64,000 nucleotides of DNA from Augochlora pura (Eukaryota > Arthropoda > Insecta > Hymenoptera > Halictidae). This document shows, one piece after another, positions 48,340-60,200 of this stretch. The translations under genes were made by a program, and so were the position numbers. Under the pieces are notes generated by a model. That model was not told where the DNA came from and ran no database searches. It saw nothing but the letters and a program-made list of their open reading frames with translations. How positions within the stretch are numbered: position 1 is the first letter of the stretch; each line of letters opens with the position of its first letter. The DNA lies in the NCBI RefSeq assembly GCF_028453695.1, contig NC_135774.1, positions 27,032,001 to 27,096,000 on the forward strand, given 5' to 3'.

Positions 48340-49064
48340 CAAAGTAATCATTCAAGCGCTTATTAAACTACTTAAATGCTCGTTAAAAAAGATTTTTAAA
48401 TATTACTCGCAACATCCATAAAATATAAAAATATTGTAAAAGCATCTCAACAATAGAATAAACGCTTATATATTTCTCTGCTCCAATGCCGAGAGCTTTC
48501 CGCGCAGCAATGAGGGTCAGCCGAGTGCTAAAGATACGTCGCAGGGAAAATGAGGAAAAGGGGGCGTTTAGAAAGCGAGCCTCCGGGAAGACGGCAACAG
48601 ACCCAGGAAGCCGCGGCGATCCTGAAAGAAGTTCAGAACCCACGACGCCGGTTCGTCGAGCACGATCCACCGCGGTAAAAAAACCGGACCCGGTTACCGT
48701 GTCACCAGTTTCTAGAATACGTTTCTTTCTACTCTACGTCGCGTGCCTGACTGTCTCCTCTCACCGAACAATGTTTCACCCCTTTTATGCAACCAGTTCG
48801 TCGGACTCGTGGCATCACGCGCCCGCCGCGGCGGCGTAAACTACGAGGTCAAACGTCCTTCTTGCTCGAGAGCCCGAGTCGCCTTTAATTATTCAGTCGC
48901 TCGTGAATCCTCTCCGAGATCAATACTCCCCTATTCAATCGAACGGACCTCGCTGTCGAAGCGGATTCCGCTTAAACGCTGACAGCCCGAATCTCGCCGG
49001 TACACGGCCCCGCGATCCCTTATTGTTAACTAACATAATTCGAACGATATCCCCGCCGTGGAAG
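48340..49064. other. Non-coding stretch, no gene seen
   Basis: AT-rich then GC-rich (48480-49000). Open frames on both strands are compositional. Confidence 0.45.
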
Positions 49065-49067
49065 TGA

Positions 49068-49283
49068 GCCGACTTTTATTGAAATTATTGCTGACTGTTA
49101 TTGCAATTATTGCTGACTTTTATTGAAATTATTGTCGACTATTATTGCAATTATTGCTGACTTTTATTGAAATTATTCCTGACTCTTATAGAAATTATTG
49201 CTGACCCTTACTGAAGTTATTGTTGACTCTCATTGAAATTATTATCGGTTCTTATCGAAATTATTGTTGACTCTTATTGAATA
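49068..49283. repeat. 22-bp minisatellite (gacttttattgaaattattgct)
   Basis: About ten copies of a 22-bp unit built on ga(c/t)t(c/t)ttattgaaattattg. Confidence 0.9.
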
Positions 49284-51115
49284 ATTTTGTTATCGATGGA
49301 TTCGTTGCGAAAGGGTTTCTTTGGTCGGTCGACACCTTCAAGAACTATCGATCGCGCGACTACCGCAGTTTTCATAAGCTACTTTGAAAGTAAAATCGAG
49401 CCGACGAGATCAAGATCGGCTGAAATTCCGAAGTGCATTCACTGTAATAAGTCCCGGGCCGAACTTCGCCGAAGTTCATTCAGAAATCCGATAGGGTTTT
49501 AACGAAGATTTGGCGCGCTTCATTAACTTATTGAATCCAAACGGGCCACGCCGAGTCTTCATTAATTACACGGAAGTCGCGTGACCGAGATGCAACGTTC
49601 GTTCATTTGACGAAATTGTTCGAACCGTCTGCAGGACGTCGGTTTCTGAGATTGTACTCTACAAGAGAATTATTCGACTGTATTCTATAAATCGAGTCGA
49701 TATTTTTAGAGAAAAAGGTGCGCGAAGGTTTCGCGAAAGTTGACTCATTTAACCTTCGAAACCCATAAAGAATCGTGTCAATCAATCAATGACATTTTCC
49801 AAAACGAGTTTCTCAAGGGATCCGTATCTGCGCTACCAAAGACCACGTGTAAATAAATCGACGGGCGAACAAAATTGAGTGACGTGAACTGCTCCCAAAA
49901 GCTCTTACTGATTCACATACAGTGATAAGATCACTATAGTATCCCTAATTCATCGGAAAATACTGAAAAATCGGAGTCAATTAGGGGAGCAGCATCGCTG
50001 AATCAAAAATGAAATAAACCTGAACTGTTGCTTTTTGCATTTTTAATCACCTTTAATTCGTTAAAAAAATGATTTATAAAACTAAAAGACTATTTCCAAC
50101 CAACCGAGATTTATAAAACACACTTCTTCAATATTTATTATGAGCTCAGATAGGAGATTAGAAACGAGAGTTTTTTATTTTCTTTCGCCATTCCAATAGC
50201 AAAATATAAAGAACTCTAATTATAGTCAATTAAATTCTATAATTTAAAGAAAGATACGAGTCATTTAGTCTAGTCCTAAAAATCTTATTGCATCTCGCAA
50301 AGTGTCCGAATATTAACGAGACTCAGTAAGGAGGCGCGTTCAGAAAATGGAACGCCACAGGTTAAGAGGCAACAACCCTCGCGAGCCAGCAGCGCAGCGA
50401 CAGATTTCTTCTGGCGGAACAATGTCTCATTAAGCCGGATCGACGTCAAGGCGAAAAAAAAGTCTCGCGACGCAAGACACGAATCCCCCCGGTCTCCTAT
50501 CCGATCCACTTCGGCGCAGTTCGCGGGGTCTGGGAAAATCGCGCGAGGAAAGCCCGTCGCCGCGTAAAAAACCACCGGGCACTCGCCGTGGTTTCTAGGT
50601 TCGTCGAAACTCTCTCGTCGGTGGTTCCACGAGCGACACGTGACGCCGGTTTGTTCCGGAGTCGATCCACCGGCGCGGCAATGAGCACAAGGTCCCCGGA
50701 CCCGGTTTCCTCCTTCTTTTTTCGCTGTTCCCTTCCCTCACCCGCGTCTTCTCCGTCTCCTTTCTTTTTCGCGGCGCGGCCGCCGGCGCTCGGTGTCGTC
50801 TCGTTCGTTCTTACCTGAAAACAGCTCGACCCGTTCTGGGACGACCTAACGAGGCGCGATACAATTAACGGCGGAGCCCTACTTCGCGACCGATGCACCC
50901 GGGCCCCGCTGGTTTTTCCTTTCCTTCGTACGTTTAATTACCCCGCTAGAAGAAGCTGCCCGTCTAACGAGGTCGCTCCCGATTCACCGGGTTCCGCGAC
51001 CGGCCGGCTATCGCCCCGATATCCGCGGGACGAACGCCCCCGCGAGATTATCGCGGTCCCGTGTGCTCGCGAGATAGCCTTCATTTTCATATTCGCTAGA
51101 CGGGGTAGTAATTAA

Positions 51116-51180
51116 ACCTTTGCGCTCGATGCCATTTTCGATGGAAATCGAAATCTATTTTCGTCGAGTATATTCTTAAT
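51116..51180. mobile_element. Family A MITE, left end only
   Basis: TTAA at 51112-51115 then ACCTTTGCGCTCGATGCC and attttcga. The right end is not found; the border is arbitrary. Confidence 0.45.
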
Positions 51181-51643
51181 AACACAAAATATAGCCAACG
51201 ATTCACGACGAGTATACTCATAAAAAACAGCAAATTGATGAATAAGAGTCCACACCTCGACACTCTTTACTAAATTACAAACTTTAAAAAAACGTTTAAA
51301 CAAAATATAACTAACAGAATAATAACGGTAACTGAACACTCTCCAAAGAATTTACAACTTCCTGTACAATTCTTTCGCGAAACTGTTCCTGTTCCATAAC
51401 CTCTCAGGGTCACGGAATCAGTCAGAAATCGCGCGACTGTCACGAGCGTGAGATTTACAGCATATATAAATCTGAACAAGTCCGATAGAAATCTGTCGTA
51501 TCCCCGAATCCGATCTTAAAACACCGTGGAAAGGAATGTGCACCAGATTCAAAAGAGCACAGCAGTGTCCCTGACCAAATGGTCGCCACAATTCTCTGGA
51601 GTCGACCGACCAGTCCCAAGCTGGGCTGCCACCAGCAGCCACA

Positions 51644-51644
51644 C

Positions 51645-51677
<33 letters not shown>

Positions 51678-51680
51678 GAG
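51644..51680. repeat. (GA)n microsatellite
   Basis: GA dinucleotide tract. Confidence 0.95.
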
Positions 51681-51941
51681 CTGCACACGCCGTGAAATAT
51701 TCGTCCAATAAAAATAAATCGCGGCAGATGCGGCGATGCTTTTTATTGCGATCGCGAACGACTGCGGGACGATGACGAAAGGATGGTGCGCGGCAAATTC
51801 AAAAGGTTACAGTATCCCTGACCACCGTTAACGGCGTCTCGATTCTTTCCGCGACGCGAAACGTCCGTGTAACCTTTCCCGCTCGAACTTTCAAGGCGAT
51901 TCAGTCGTGCGCGAGTTGCACAAAGGCTCTTGGATTGCAAT

Positions 51942-52041
51942 NNNNNNNNNNNNNNNNNNNNNNNNNNNNNNNNNNNNNNNNNNNNNNNNNNNNNNNNNNN
52001 NNNNNNNNNNNNNNNNNNNNNNNNNNNNNNNNNNNNNNNNN
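51942..52041. other. Assembly gap (100 N)
   Basis: Exactly 100 N. Confidence 0.98.
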
Positions 52042-52216
52042 GGTTTAATGGCATCTCACGGTATTTCAATTCCGTCCTCGGGGATTGGCCGTTACGCGTG
52101 CAGGGACACGTAGAAGCGCGAGCGCCCGGTTTCGCACGCGTCCCGATGTCATTCGCTCGCGCGAATCGCCAAAGAGGTCAATGCCTCTCGCCGATTCGTG
52201 TTCATTCGCATACACA

Positions 52217-52217
52217 C

Positions 52218-52260
<43 letters not shown>
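52217..52260. repeat. (GA)n microsatellite
   Basis: GA dinucleotide tract of about 44 bp. Confidence 0.95.
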
Positions 52261-53248
52261 CATCGCGCGGTGGAATCGCTTCCTCCGCTGCGTCGGGACG
52301 CTTCCGTCGCGACTGTATTGTTTCCCGCTCGCTGCTCGCCGATCGAACAAGACGAATTCCTCCGCGAAACGCGCGCTGGATGCACGCGGAAACCTGCCTC
52401 GTCAGGTGTCCCAATTAATCCAAGCCAGTACGATTGTTGTCGTGGGAGAATAAGCATTATACTTCAGCTCCTTTGTTAGTTTTGAGTTTAGTTCCCATTT
52501 TATTTTCTGATTATTTTGTTTTCTGATTATTTTATTTTCTGCTTATTTTAGCAGAAGCTCGCGAAATTCTGTTTTTACCCTTTTGCAAATTTTATTTTCT
52601 CTGCAACGATAATTGTCAAATTATTTAAATTCATAGTTTAGGTTAAAATATAAGCCATGAATGTGTTCTTAAAAAAATCTATACGTTTTACACAGCTTGT
52701 TTATTCATATTCTACTGTAATAATCTTGTGCATTAATATTTGATAAATTTTTCAAAGTGTCGAGCATGCTCTCTCTATTCTCATTCTATGACAATTATCT
52801 TCTATATTATCCTGTGATAAAACATGGTAAAATACCTCTTCAAATTCTACTAAATTGTCTATCTATATTCCACTAAAATAGTCTTCTAAACTCTCCAAAA
52901 ATAAATATTTAAAATCGTTGAACAGAATAAAAGGGGCGTCGATTGATAAATTTCCCCGTAGCAGAGGGCGGCACACTTTCGGGCACAAATTCCCCGATAA
53001 GCCGCGCAGGACGAAGTAAACCGTACGGAAATCGATTATTGTCAAGATTAAAGTGCATTCTGATAATATGCAAGGCCGGGTGAATAAAACGCCGGGGAAT
53101 CAATCAGCGCGCCTAATGCATATATTCCAGAGGCCCGAGAGGCGCATTCGCCGGTTGCCATTCGCGAGCGAGGCGTTCAAGAGAACCAATATACCGTAAA
53201 GTCGCCTGCACACGCGCGCGCACGAGCTGCATTCTACCGGCTGCATCC

Positions 53249-53269
53249 GTGTGTGTGTGTGTGTGTGTG
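53249..53269. repeat. (GT)n microsatellite
   Basis: GT dinucleotides. Confidence 0.95.
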
Positions 53270-54126
53270 CGCGCCGGGCGCGCGTGTTCGGTTCGTGCGG
53301 GGTTGCACGCTTGGTAGCCGAGCTCTCTCGAAATCCGGCCTTTGATCGAACGCACCTAAGATTTTGTTCGCTCAATCTCTGTAATTGCAATCTCGATTCG
53401 TGACTTCGCTTTTGATGCCGTTCAGACGCCGCGGCCGCGATTAGGCGAGGATCGAACGACTTCGCGCGCCCGCGACGCGCGGAGAAAGCGCGTCCGATGA
53501 GCGCTGCTTTTTACAAGAGACGCCGCAGCTAACGAAGTCGGAGATGTTTTATTGCCACGGTACGCTGGCCTGGGTTGTAATTGGGCGGGAAATATTTATG
53601 CAAATTCCGCGGGCGGAGATGTTGTTTTCCGAGAGCGCCGCAGCGAAAGAGAAACCGATTTCCTTTGTTCGGCCACGGGGCCCGGATGAAAAGTGAAACG
53701 CTGATTTTTATTGAACCACGAGCTTTTTCATGGTCCGTCGTCGGATGTTACTTAGATCTCTAGATATGATACGAATCTTGGCGAGCATTAATTTCAAATC
53801 ACGACGGAGGAGAGAAAATAAATTTTTAACTCGATGAAAAACGTGATGCGAGTTTCGTCGACTCTTATCGACGTTATTTATCGCACTTCCATCAGCTGCG
53901 TACAATTCGCGCGAAGTTATAAACGCGTCGGTCGCGTTCAAACAAATTTCATTCATCGCGGAGCAATTGCCGGGACAACGCCGTTCATTTTGTCTGCCCC
54001 AATGAATCGAATAACTTATCGAATTTCGTAGAATTTAATTTTACACTGGTTGCCGCAGCGATTTACTACAGATGTTACGGATATTTATACAAATGCCGTT
54101 GCGAAGTTATCACCGCGCTCGAGAAA

Positions 54127-54230
54127 GAGAACGAGAGAGTATGAAAGAGTACGAAAGAGTATAAAAGAGTATAAAACAGTATGAAACAGTATAAAACAGT
54201 GTGAAAGAGTACGAAAGCGTACCAAAGAGG
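54127..54230. repeat. 10-bp minisatellite (agagtatgaa)
   Basis: About ten copies of agagtatgaa with cagtataaaa and gagtacgaaa variants. Confidence 0.9.
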
Positions 54231-54834
54231 AAACTCGTACAATTTTATTCAACAATGATCCCGTATAATGCAACGTAACGCACATTTGCGTGAGCGTTAT
54301 AGGGAGCCGTAATTTCCAATCGCGTCAAAGAAAAATGTCCTATGTGTTTTAGCGAACCCGTTAATGCTGCCCAATGGCGTATATCACCGTTTAAACCGTA
54401 ACCTAATGGAAAGTCGCGCCGGCGTTATCCGCCGCATTTGTGCGCCGATACGTAATCGGAATCTCCATTGTTAAGCGAACTTTACGACTGCGTTTCGAGT
54501 CGTTTTCTTCGGCCGCTTTCCGTTCCATAACCTTGTTACTCAAAGCTCCATTTAATGTTAACCAATTCTGAAATCTCTCCCATTAAGCCGCACGCGCGCC
54601 GGCACGCCGACACACAGCAGGCCACCCGGCGGCAATTAAAGCAGACGATCGGACTCGCCTCGAACGAAAATCGTAATTACTCTGGCCAATCGGCGGGAAT
54701 CGGCGACGCGGAAGTAGCTCGCCGTAGGCCATCGATCTCGGGACGCAAGGTCGTGGACCCGAATTATTAGAAAGCCTCGCCCGAAAATTGTTTGGCTGAT
54801 TTGGCGTCGGGGATCTGAGATGTTTAGGTTGATA

Positions 54835-55275
54835 TCGCGAAGTCCATGTCGTGAAGTCTATATTGCGAAGTCCATATTGCGAAGTCCACATCGCGAAGTT
54901 TATATCGTGAAGTTTATATTTTGAAGTCCATGTCACGAAGTTCATATTGCGAAGTCCATGTCGCGAAGTTCATATCGCGAAGTCCCTAAATCCATGTGGT
55001 GAAGTCCATATAGCAAAATCCATGTCGCGAAGTCCATGTTGCACAGTCCATATCGTGAAATCCATGTTTTGATTTCCATATCGCAAAATCCATGTCGCGA
55101 AGTCTATATTGCGAAATCCATGTCGTGAAGTCCATGTCACGAAGTTCATATTGCGAAGTCCATATCGCAAAATCCATATTACGAACTCCGTGTCGTAAAA
55201 TCCATATCACAAAATCCATATCTCCAAATCCATATTACGAACTCCATGTCGTAAAATCCATATCACAAACTCGAA
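54835..55275. repeat. 14-bp minisatellite (gcgaagtccatatt)
   Basis: About 30 copies of gcgaagtccatatt with variants (gtgaag, gcaaaa; catgtc, catatc), with a few phase breaks near 54985 and 55225. Three units equal 14 codons, so the minus strand reads as a 14-residue peptide repeat without stops. That is a property of the unit, not evidence for a protein. Confidence 0.92.
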
Positions 55276-55990
55276 GTACATTTCCTCATAGAACAAAGAA
55301 TACTATGCCGTCCGGAAAAACCCTGAATAGACCGATAGAGTGTAAACCTGCTTTTAATACGACTAATATTAATCGCAGGAGTGGCCAGTTATTTCTAGAA
55401 CTCACGGAATAATTTAATCGATATTCACGGAATGCGTACGAATTTTTCCGTCTTAAAATATGTGGTAGAAACGATACGTGGTCTCAGAGCCGAAACCTGT
55501 TCGCTACGCGAGGAAAATCGTTGCTGCTAGAAACTTGTTGGATTGAAACGCGTGTTTTGAAGAAACGACTGTGGGAAAATTGGTGGAGTTAATATTGCAC
55601 GTGGTTAAAGGTTCGCGAAAATTGTATCAAAGATAGAATAAAGAGCAAAGTTGGGTAAAACGTAATTTGATAAGTAATTAACGGTTATGACTGGTTAGTT
55701 AGTACAAATAATTTATAGTGATTCAAATAAAAATCAGCGTTCTAATAAAATACGTCACAGAAAAATACACTAACCAAATTCAGTCTTATTCCTCCATTTT
55801 AAATAAAATATATCAAGCACAAAGAAACTACCAAACATCAAAAATTACACTATAGATAAACAACTGCAGAAAAATCATTGAACTAATTATCAATAAATTA
55901 ACACAGCACCAATTTACCAAATAACCCTATCTACACCAATCGACAAAACAAAAATCACCGCAGCTGAAAAAGAATGCACTCCAAACGCAC
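55276..55990. other. AT-rich non-coding stretch
   Basis: Nothing recognisable. It would be the start of a 5' intron if the candidate exon at 55991 is real. Confidence 0.45.
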
Positions 55991-56300
55991 CTGTAAAATC
56001 TCAATTCCCCCATGGAAATCCGTTTATCCGTGAAACTCCATTGTCACGATCTTACACAGATTGTCACTGAACACTTTAACAAAATATTCGAGACAACAAT
56101 ATCGAATAGTTTCGAATATATTTAGCCGGGTGATCGCACGTTTCACTTTAGCTCTCGGGACGATGGCACCGCGTCGCGACACGCTGGCCAGCGTTGCACA
56201 CACTCGCGGGGACCTAGCGAGGCCCCCGCGGGGTCCACTCCGGGGCCCACTCCGGGGCATGGATTCCGTGCGCGCGGGGACCACGTACGGGGCAAAGTTC
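55991..56300 (-). promoter_or_regulatory. Candidate promoter and non-coding first exon (minus strand)
   Basis: On the minus strand a CpG-rich block (56160-56480) leads into an insect initiator-like TCAGTG (56070-56065). About 75 nt later comes a donor-like TTTTACAG|GTGCGTTT at 55991/55990. The short exon between has only small upstream ORFs. It could be the missing 5' exon of the PEAK-like gene, giving a 5' intron of about 38 kb, or the first exon of an unrelated transcript. No TATA box at the right distance and no DPE at +28 were found. Confidence 0.25.
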
Positions 56301-58906
56301 CGCTACGTGCCAGCACGCTCGCCTTCGGTTGCCGAAGAAACGCATAGCTCTTCGGGAGGAGCGAGCATAAACCATCCGGGACGACCCATTCGTTTGCTCG
56401 CGTCGAAGGCGACTCCGCGGCTCTGGTCTTGGCCCACCGAGGCCGATTTTCGGATCGTTCTTGTACGATCTTGTACTATTGTTCTAGCGACAGCTTCTAT
56501 GAGTGATCGGCTGTCTAAACAGATTTATTATGCGAAATCGTTTCCATCGTATTTTTGCACTTTGAGAATGCTGCAGTACGGATCTGTGCTTAGAAGGAAC
56601 AATGTGCTGCGAGTCATCACAATAAAATATTTATGGTGGAGAGAGTAGACATACGATCATAAAGGGTTAATTCTCCCTTGACAAAGAAGACAATTTCTGT
56701 TTCTTATATGTCTGAACTTTCAATTCTAGATTTTGATAACATAATGATTAAATTCTGCTGCGATTCGAACGAATCCAATTCGTATTTAATAGAATACACA
56801 TAAAACCTTCATTAAATGTCTGATTCGTTGTTATACTGCAAAGGTTTAATGTTCCACCGATTAATGCTTTCGTATCAGCAGCGTTTCGAGTCGCACAATT
56901 TCTCCGAGTCCATAGAAATTTGTCTTCCCGCGTTGGATTTGTTCGACAGTTGTTGAAAACGTAATCGGCCGCGCGAATACGTCGCGTTCTTGCGTAAAAC
57001 AAAACGCGCGCCGCGATGTATTATGGAAACAACGGCTTTGTTGGTATTATCATTACGTAGAATAACCGGACGGTCGAATATTACGGATATACGCAATGCT
57101 GCATAAGCTATGCAACTGTTCGACTACATATTTAATAATAACTATTACAATAATAGCGCCGCGCCGAGCCTTTCAATTGCAGCCCGGAGAGTTTCGTATC
57201 GTGCCGTACACGTATATATAAATTGCTCGGCGATATTGTTAATTATAATATAATCAAATCTCACGGCCTCGTTCGAAACTGGCCGACATAATTGCATTAC
57301 GCGTTCGATGGAACGAACGACGCGGAAAACGAACCGGTAAGAATGTCGGAATTCGTCGTCTTTTGATAAGATATTTAAATAAAAAATCGGAAGAATTAAT
57401 CAGGTTTTGCGTCGTGTATGTCTTTTAATATCTGTCGAATTTTATAGAAAGAAAATATATTTTATAATGTCACTATTGGAGAAAATATTTAGGAGATAAT
57501 GTTTAAGTAGGCTAGGATGTATAGTTATTTGAGGTTAATATTAAAAGATTACAATTTTATAATAATATAGTTACTATTGAAATGAAAATGTTGAAGCTAT
57601 AGTGTTCAATGTAGATAATCCAATACACGACTTTAAGCCAATTATTTCGAAGCCATTACTTTCCAAAATACACAATTTTAAGTCAATTATTTCGAAGCAA
57701 TTCTCATGTGTTAATTGCTAAAAAAATCGTCTCGAAAAGACCAAGAACACTTTCCGATCGCCGAGGCATTTGCAACAGGATTTTCCACGCGCGCCTTAAC
57801 GCTCATTAGCGAGGCAATTACAATGGTGCCGAAGGTAAGCACCGAATTATAGCAAGCACGTTGGCGATCATTGGCGCATACGATTCTAGAGCGTTTACGA
57901 GACCTCCGAGCGGCGAGAGCGGAGGGGAGGGGAGATGGGGCCCCCGATTCACGGACCTCGCGCGGTTATTCGAAACGGGTATAATGGCGGTAATAAAACG
58001 GAAACCGATTGCAGCCCGCGGCGGGCCGGATAGAGAGCAAACGAGCCAGAAGAAGAGCGTAACAGGTTGCTACTCATTAATAAATCCGGCTCCGCGCTCT
58101 CCGTGGCTCTCGCAACGAGCCGTGTTTTCCGCGGGGCGCGCGCGAGCCAGAAAAAAGAAACAATGTGCTCGAAAAGTCATTCTCCTACTTCCGCGGGATC
58201 CGCGGGCCGAGCCGAATAAATATTAATGGCGGGACCGTTTACCGCTAGATTCGCCAATAGAAGTTAACGAACACGACGAAAGGGGGAGTACCGTTCAACG
58301 CCACTCTCGTCCAGGAATCTGTGCCGAAGACTCCACGCTCTCCTAACTTCCGTTTCGTCGTTACGAACTTTCCTCGGAAACCGCCGCTCCTAATTGTTCC
58401 TCCGTATCTCTGCTTCTCTCTTTCTCTGTCTATCTGTCTATCTGGTTAACCGTCTCCCTCTCTCTCTTTTATTCTCCTCGCGAGTCCTCTCGATCGTGGC
58501 TCGATTAGAACTCCTCCACGCTAATTGCCTTCAATTACCGCTCCGAAAGCTGCCGCGAACCAATTCTTCTGATACAAATTCCAATACGACCGCCATTTTA
58601 CCGTTCTCGAGCCCCTAACTTCCAAAAGCCGATTTCGATTAGAACAGTGTAGAACTATACAGTGTTCTCTAGTATAATTAACTTTCTTTATCATTTCTCG
58701 ATAATTCTTTATAATTTAACTATGCTTACTTATCTAACTATACCTACTTATATAACTATAATTTACTTATCTAACTATACCTACTTATCTAACAATTCTT
58801 TACTTATGTAATTATACTCACTTATCTAATACTTATCGAACAATGTTTACTTTTGTATCTCCCTTCTGAATATAGTGTACTCTACACAGTGTTTTCTGTT
58901 TAATAA
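56301..58906. other. Non-coding stretch, no gene seen
   Basis: A solo gggttaa element-like end at about 56663, AT-rich at 57360-57720, GC-rich at 57880-58220, and an ~18-bp cttatctaactatacct repeat at 58722-58835. No exon-like frame. Confidence 0.5.
58722..58835. repeat. ~18-bp tandem repeat (acttatctaactatacct)
   Basis: Five to six imperfect copies. Confidence 0.8.
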
Positions 58907-59122
58907 CCCCTTGCACTACAGGAACGGAAGATCTACTAAATATTAATATTATTAATTTCTTTTAAATCGAAATCAGACTTAATTCTTCCGTTATCAAAGT
59001 TTAAAAATTAAAGTAAATAAAAATAACAGAAGAAACAAAAATTATTTGGTTTTATTAGGGAAAATATTAAGAACAAATAAGTGCTAATCAACGCAGCATG
59101 AAAGGAGTCGTAGTGCAAGGGG
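58907..59122. mobile_element. piggyBac-like MITE, family B copy (216 bp, best preserved)
   Basis: The left end CCCCTTGCACTAC is a perfect 13-bp inverted match to the right end. TTAA follows at 59123-59126; ATAA precedes. The interior taattcttccgttatcaaag and gtgctaatcaacgcagcatg match the copies at 33729 and 45237. Non-coding. Confidence 0.75.
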
Positions 59123-59705
59123 TTAATACGTCCCGTTCAACAATCCTAAAATTAATTACACTTGGTATTTTCATACGCAACCGTAATCGACTCGATTACC
59201 TTACATACCGGTGTTCAGATGAAACTCCGTGGCGACCATTGTAGGCCAGAAATGTGTCAAGAAGTAGACTGAGGCGGTTTAATGCGATCGGCATGCTAAT
59301 CATCGAGCGCGCGATATACTCTTCCGCTATCGCCATAACGAGAATTTAATTGGCTTGTGGAAACAAATCAACCGGTAGTCGATCGGTCGCTTTATCCCTG
59401 TACTTATTTACACAGAAGCGGGTTGATACGTTCGGCTAGTTATCAGCAAAAGGAGAGTAGACCGAGAAAGCCGCTATCTAATACTGTTGAACACCAATTA
59501 AATCAACCTTTCTCATTTTTCTAAACACTGGTTTCTTGAGATCGTTCGCAGAGCCGAAAGTTTGCGTTTTAGAATCGAAGCGCTAGAGTTGAAATCTAGA
59601 GCTGAAATTGACGAAATGAATTCTAGAGACTGATAAGGGTGAAGTTTTTTAATTTTAGGACATCTTCTGGTATGAGACTATAGCGATGAATGCGTCGAGT
59701 GTATT

Positions 59706-59887
59706 GTTCCCCTGAATTCCCTCAAATGTTACGTTACTCCATCCGTGACGTCACGGTTGAGCAGTTGAGCACAGTAGGGTTAGAGCAGCGTAGCCCGATC
59801 GACTGCTCTCTGCCCGTGCTCTGCTGAACTGCTTATCCGTGACGTCACGGATGCAGTCGCGTCACATTCGAGGGAATCCACGGGAAC
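59706..59887. repeat. 182-bp foldback with a CRE palindrome in each arm
   Basis: The sequence runs GTTCCC...GGGAAC and is a long imperfect palindrome. The left arm has attccctcaaatg, then atccgtgacgtcacgg, then agcagttgagcac; the right arm has their reverse complements in reverse order. Arms are about 75 bp around a ~40-bp centre. Each arm has the 8-bp TGACGTCA CREB/ATF site within a ccgtgacgtcacgg palindrome. It could be a foldback MITE or a hairpin-RNA source. No clear target-site duplication was seen. Confidence 0.85.
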
Positions 59888-59920
59888 GGTGGCCTTGCTG
59901 TTGAATGACTTTGTTATTAA

Positions 59921-60200
59921 CCCTTTGCATTCAAAGCTATTTTAACCATAAATTTAAAATAATTTTTCTGGCGTACAATATTTTATTATTCATTCCATTT
60001 TATGGAAATCTATAGTGCATCCTAATAGAATAAATTTTCTAAAAAAAGAGCCAAACTAGGCTCATAATATAAATTTGAATAAAGAAATGCGCCCAAAAGA
60101 ATCTTCCACAAATATTCGTACAATATCAGTCATCGTGAAAGAAAAATCAGAAAGCAGTCATTAAAGTGGTTCCAGCATTACTAAAAACGATCCTAAAAAA
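59921..60200. mobile_element. Family A MITE, left end and core
   Basis: TTAA at 59917-59920 then CCCTTTGCATTCAAAGC, attttaacc and ataatttttctggc, the family core in the same orientation as 48063. The right end is decayed; the boundary near 60200 is approximate. Confidence 0.55.

Larger units (their letters stand above)
49284..51941. other. Non-coding stretch, no gene seen
   Basis: AT-rich at 49600-50280, GC-rich at 50300-51080. It contains a family A left end at 51116 and a GA tract at 51644-51680. No exon-like frame. Confidence 0.5.
52261..54830. other. Non-coding stretch, no gene seen
   Basis: Three 18-bp ttttctgattattttgtt-type repeats at 52495-52550, AT-rich at 52450-52920, a (GT)n tract at 53249-53269, and a 10-bp repeat at 54127-54230. 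No exon-like frame. Confidence 0.5.

Noticed and set aside
56061..56648. 195-codon plus-strand open frame
   Set aside because: Crosses a CpG-rich block, is compositionally odd, and has no recognisable domain. The region is better explained as a possible promoter.
59478..59500. taatactgt, as in the start of miR-8
   Set aside because: The following bases do not match miR-8 and no hairpin is evident around it.
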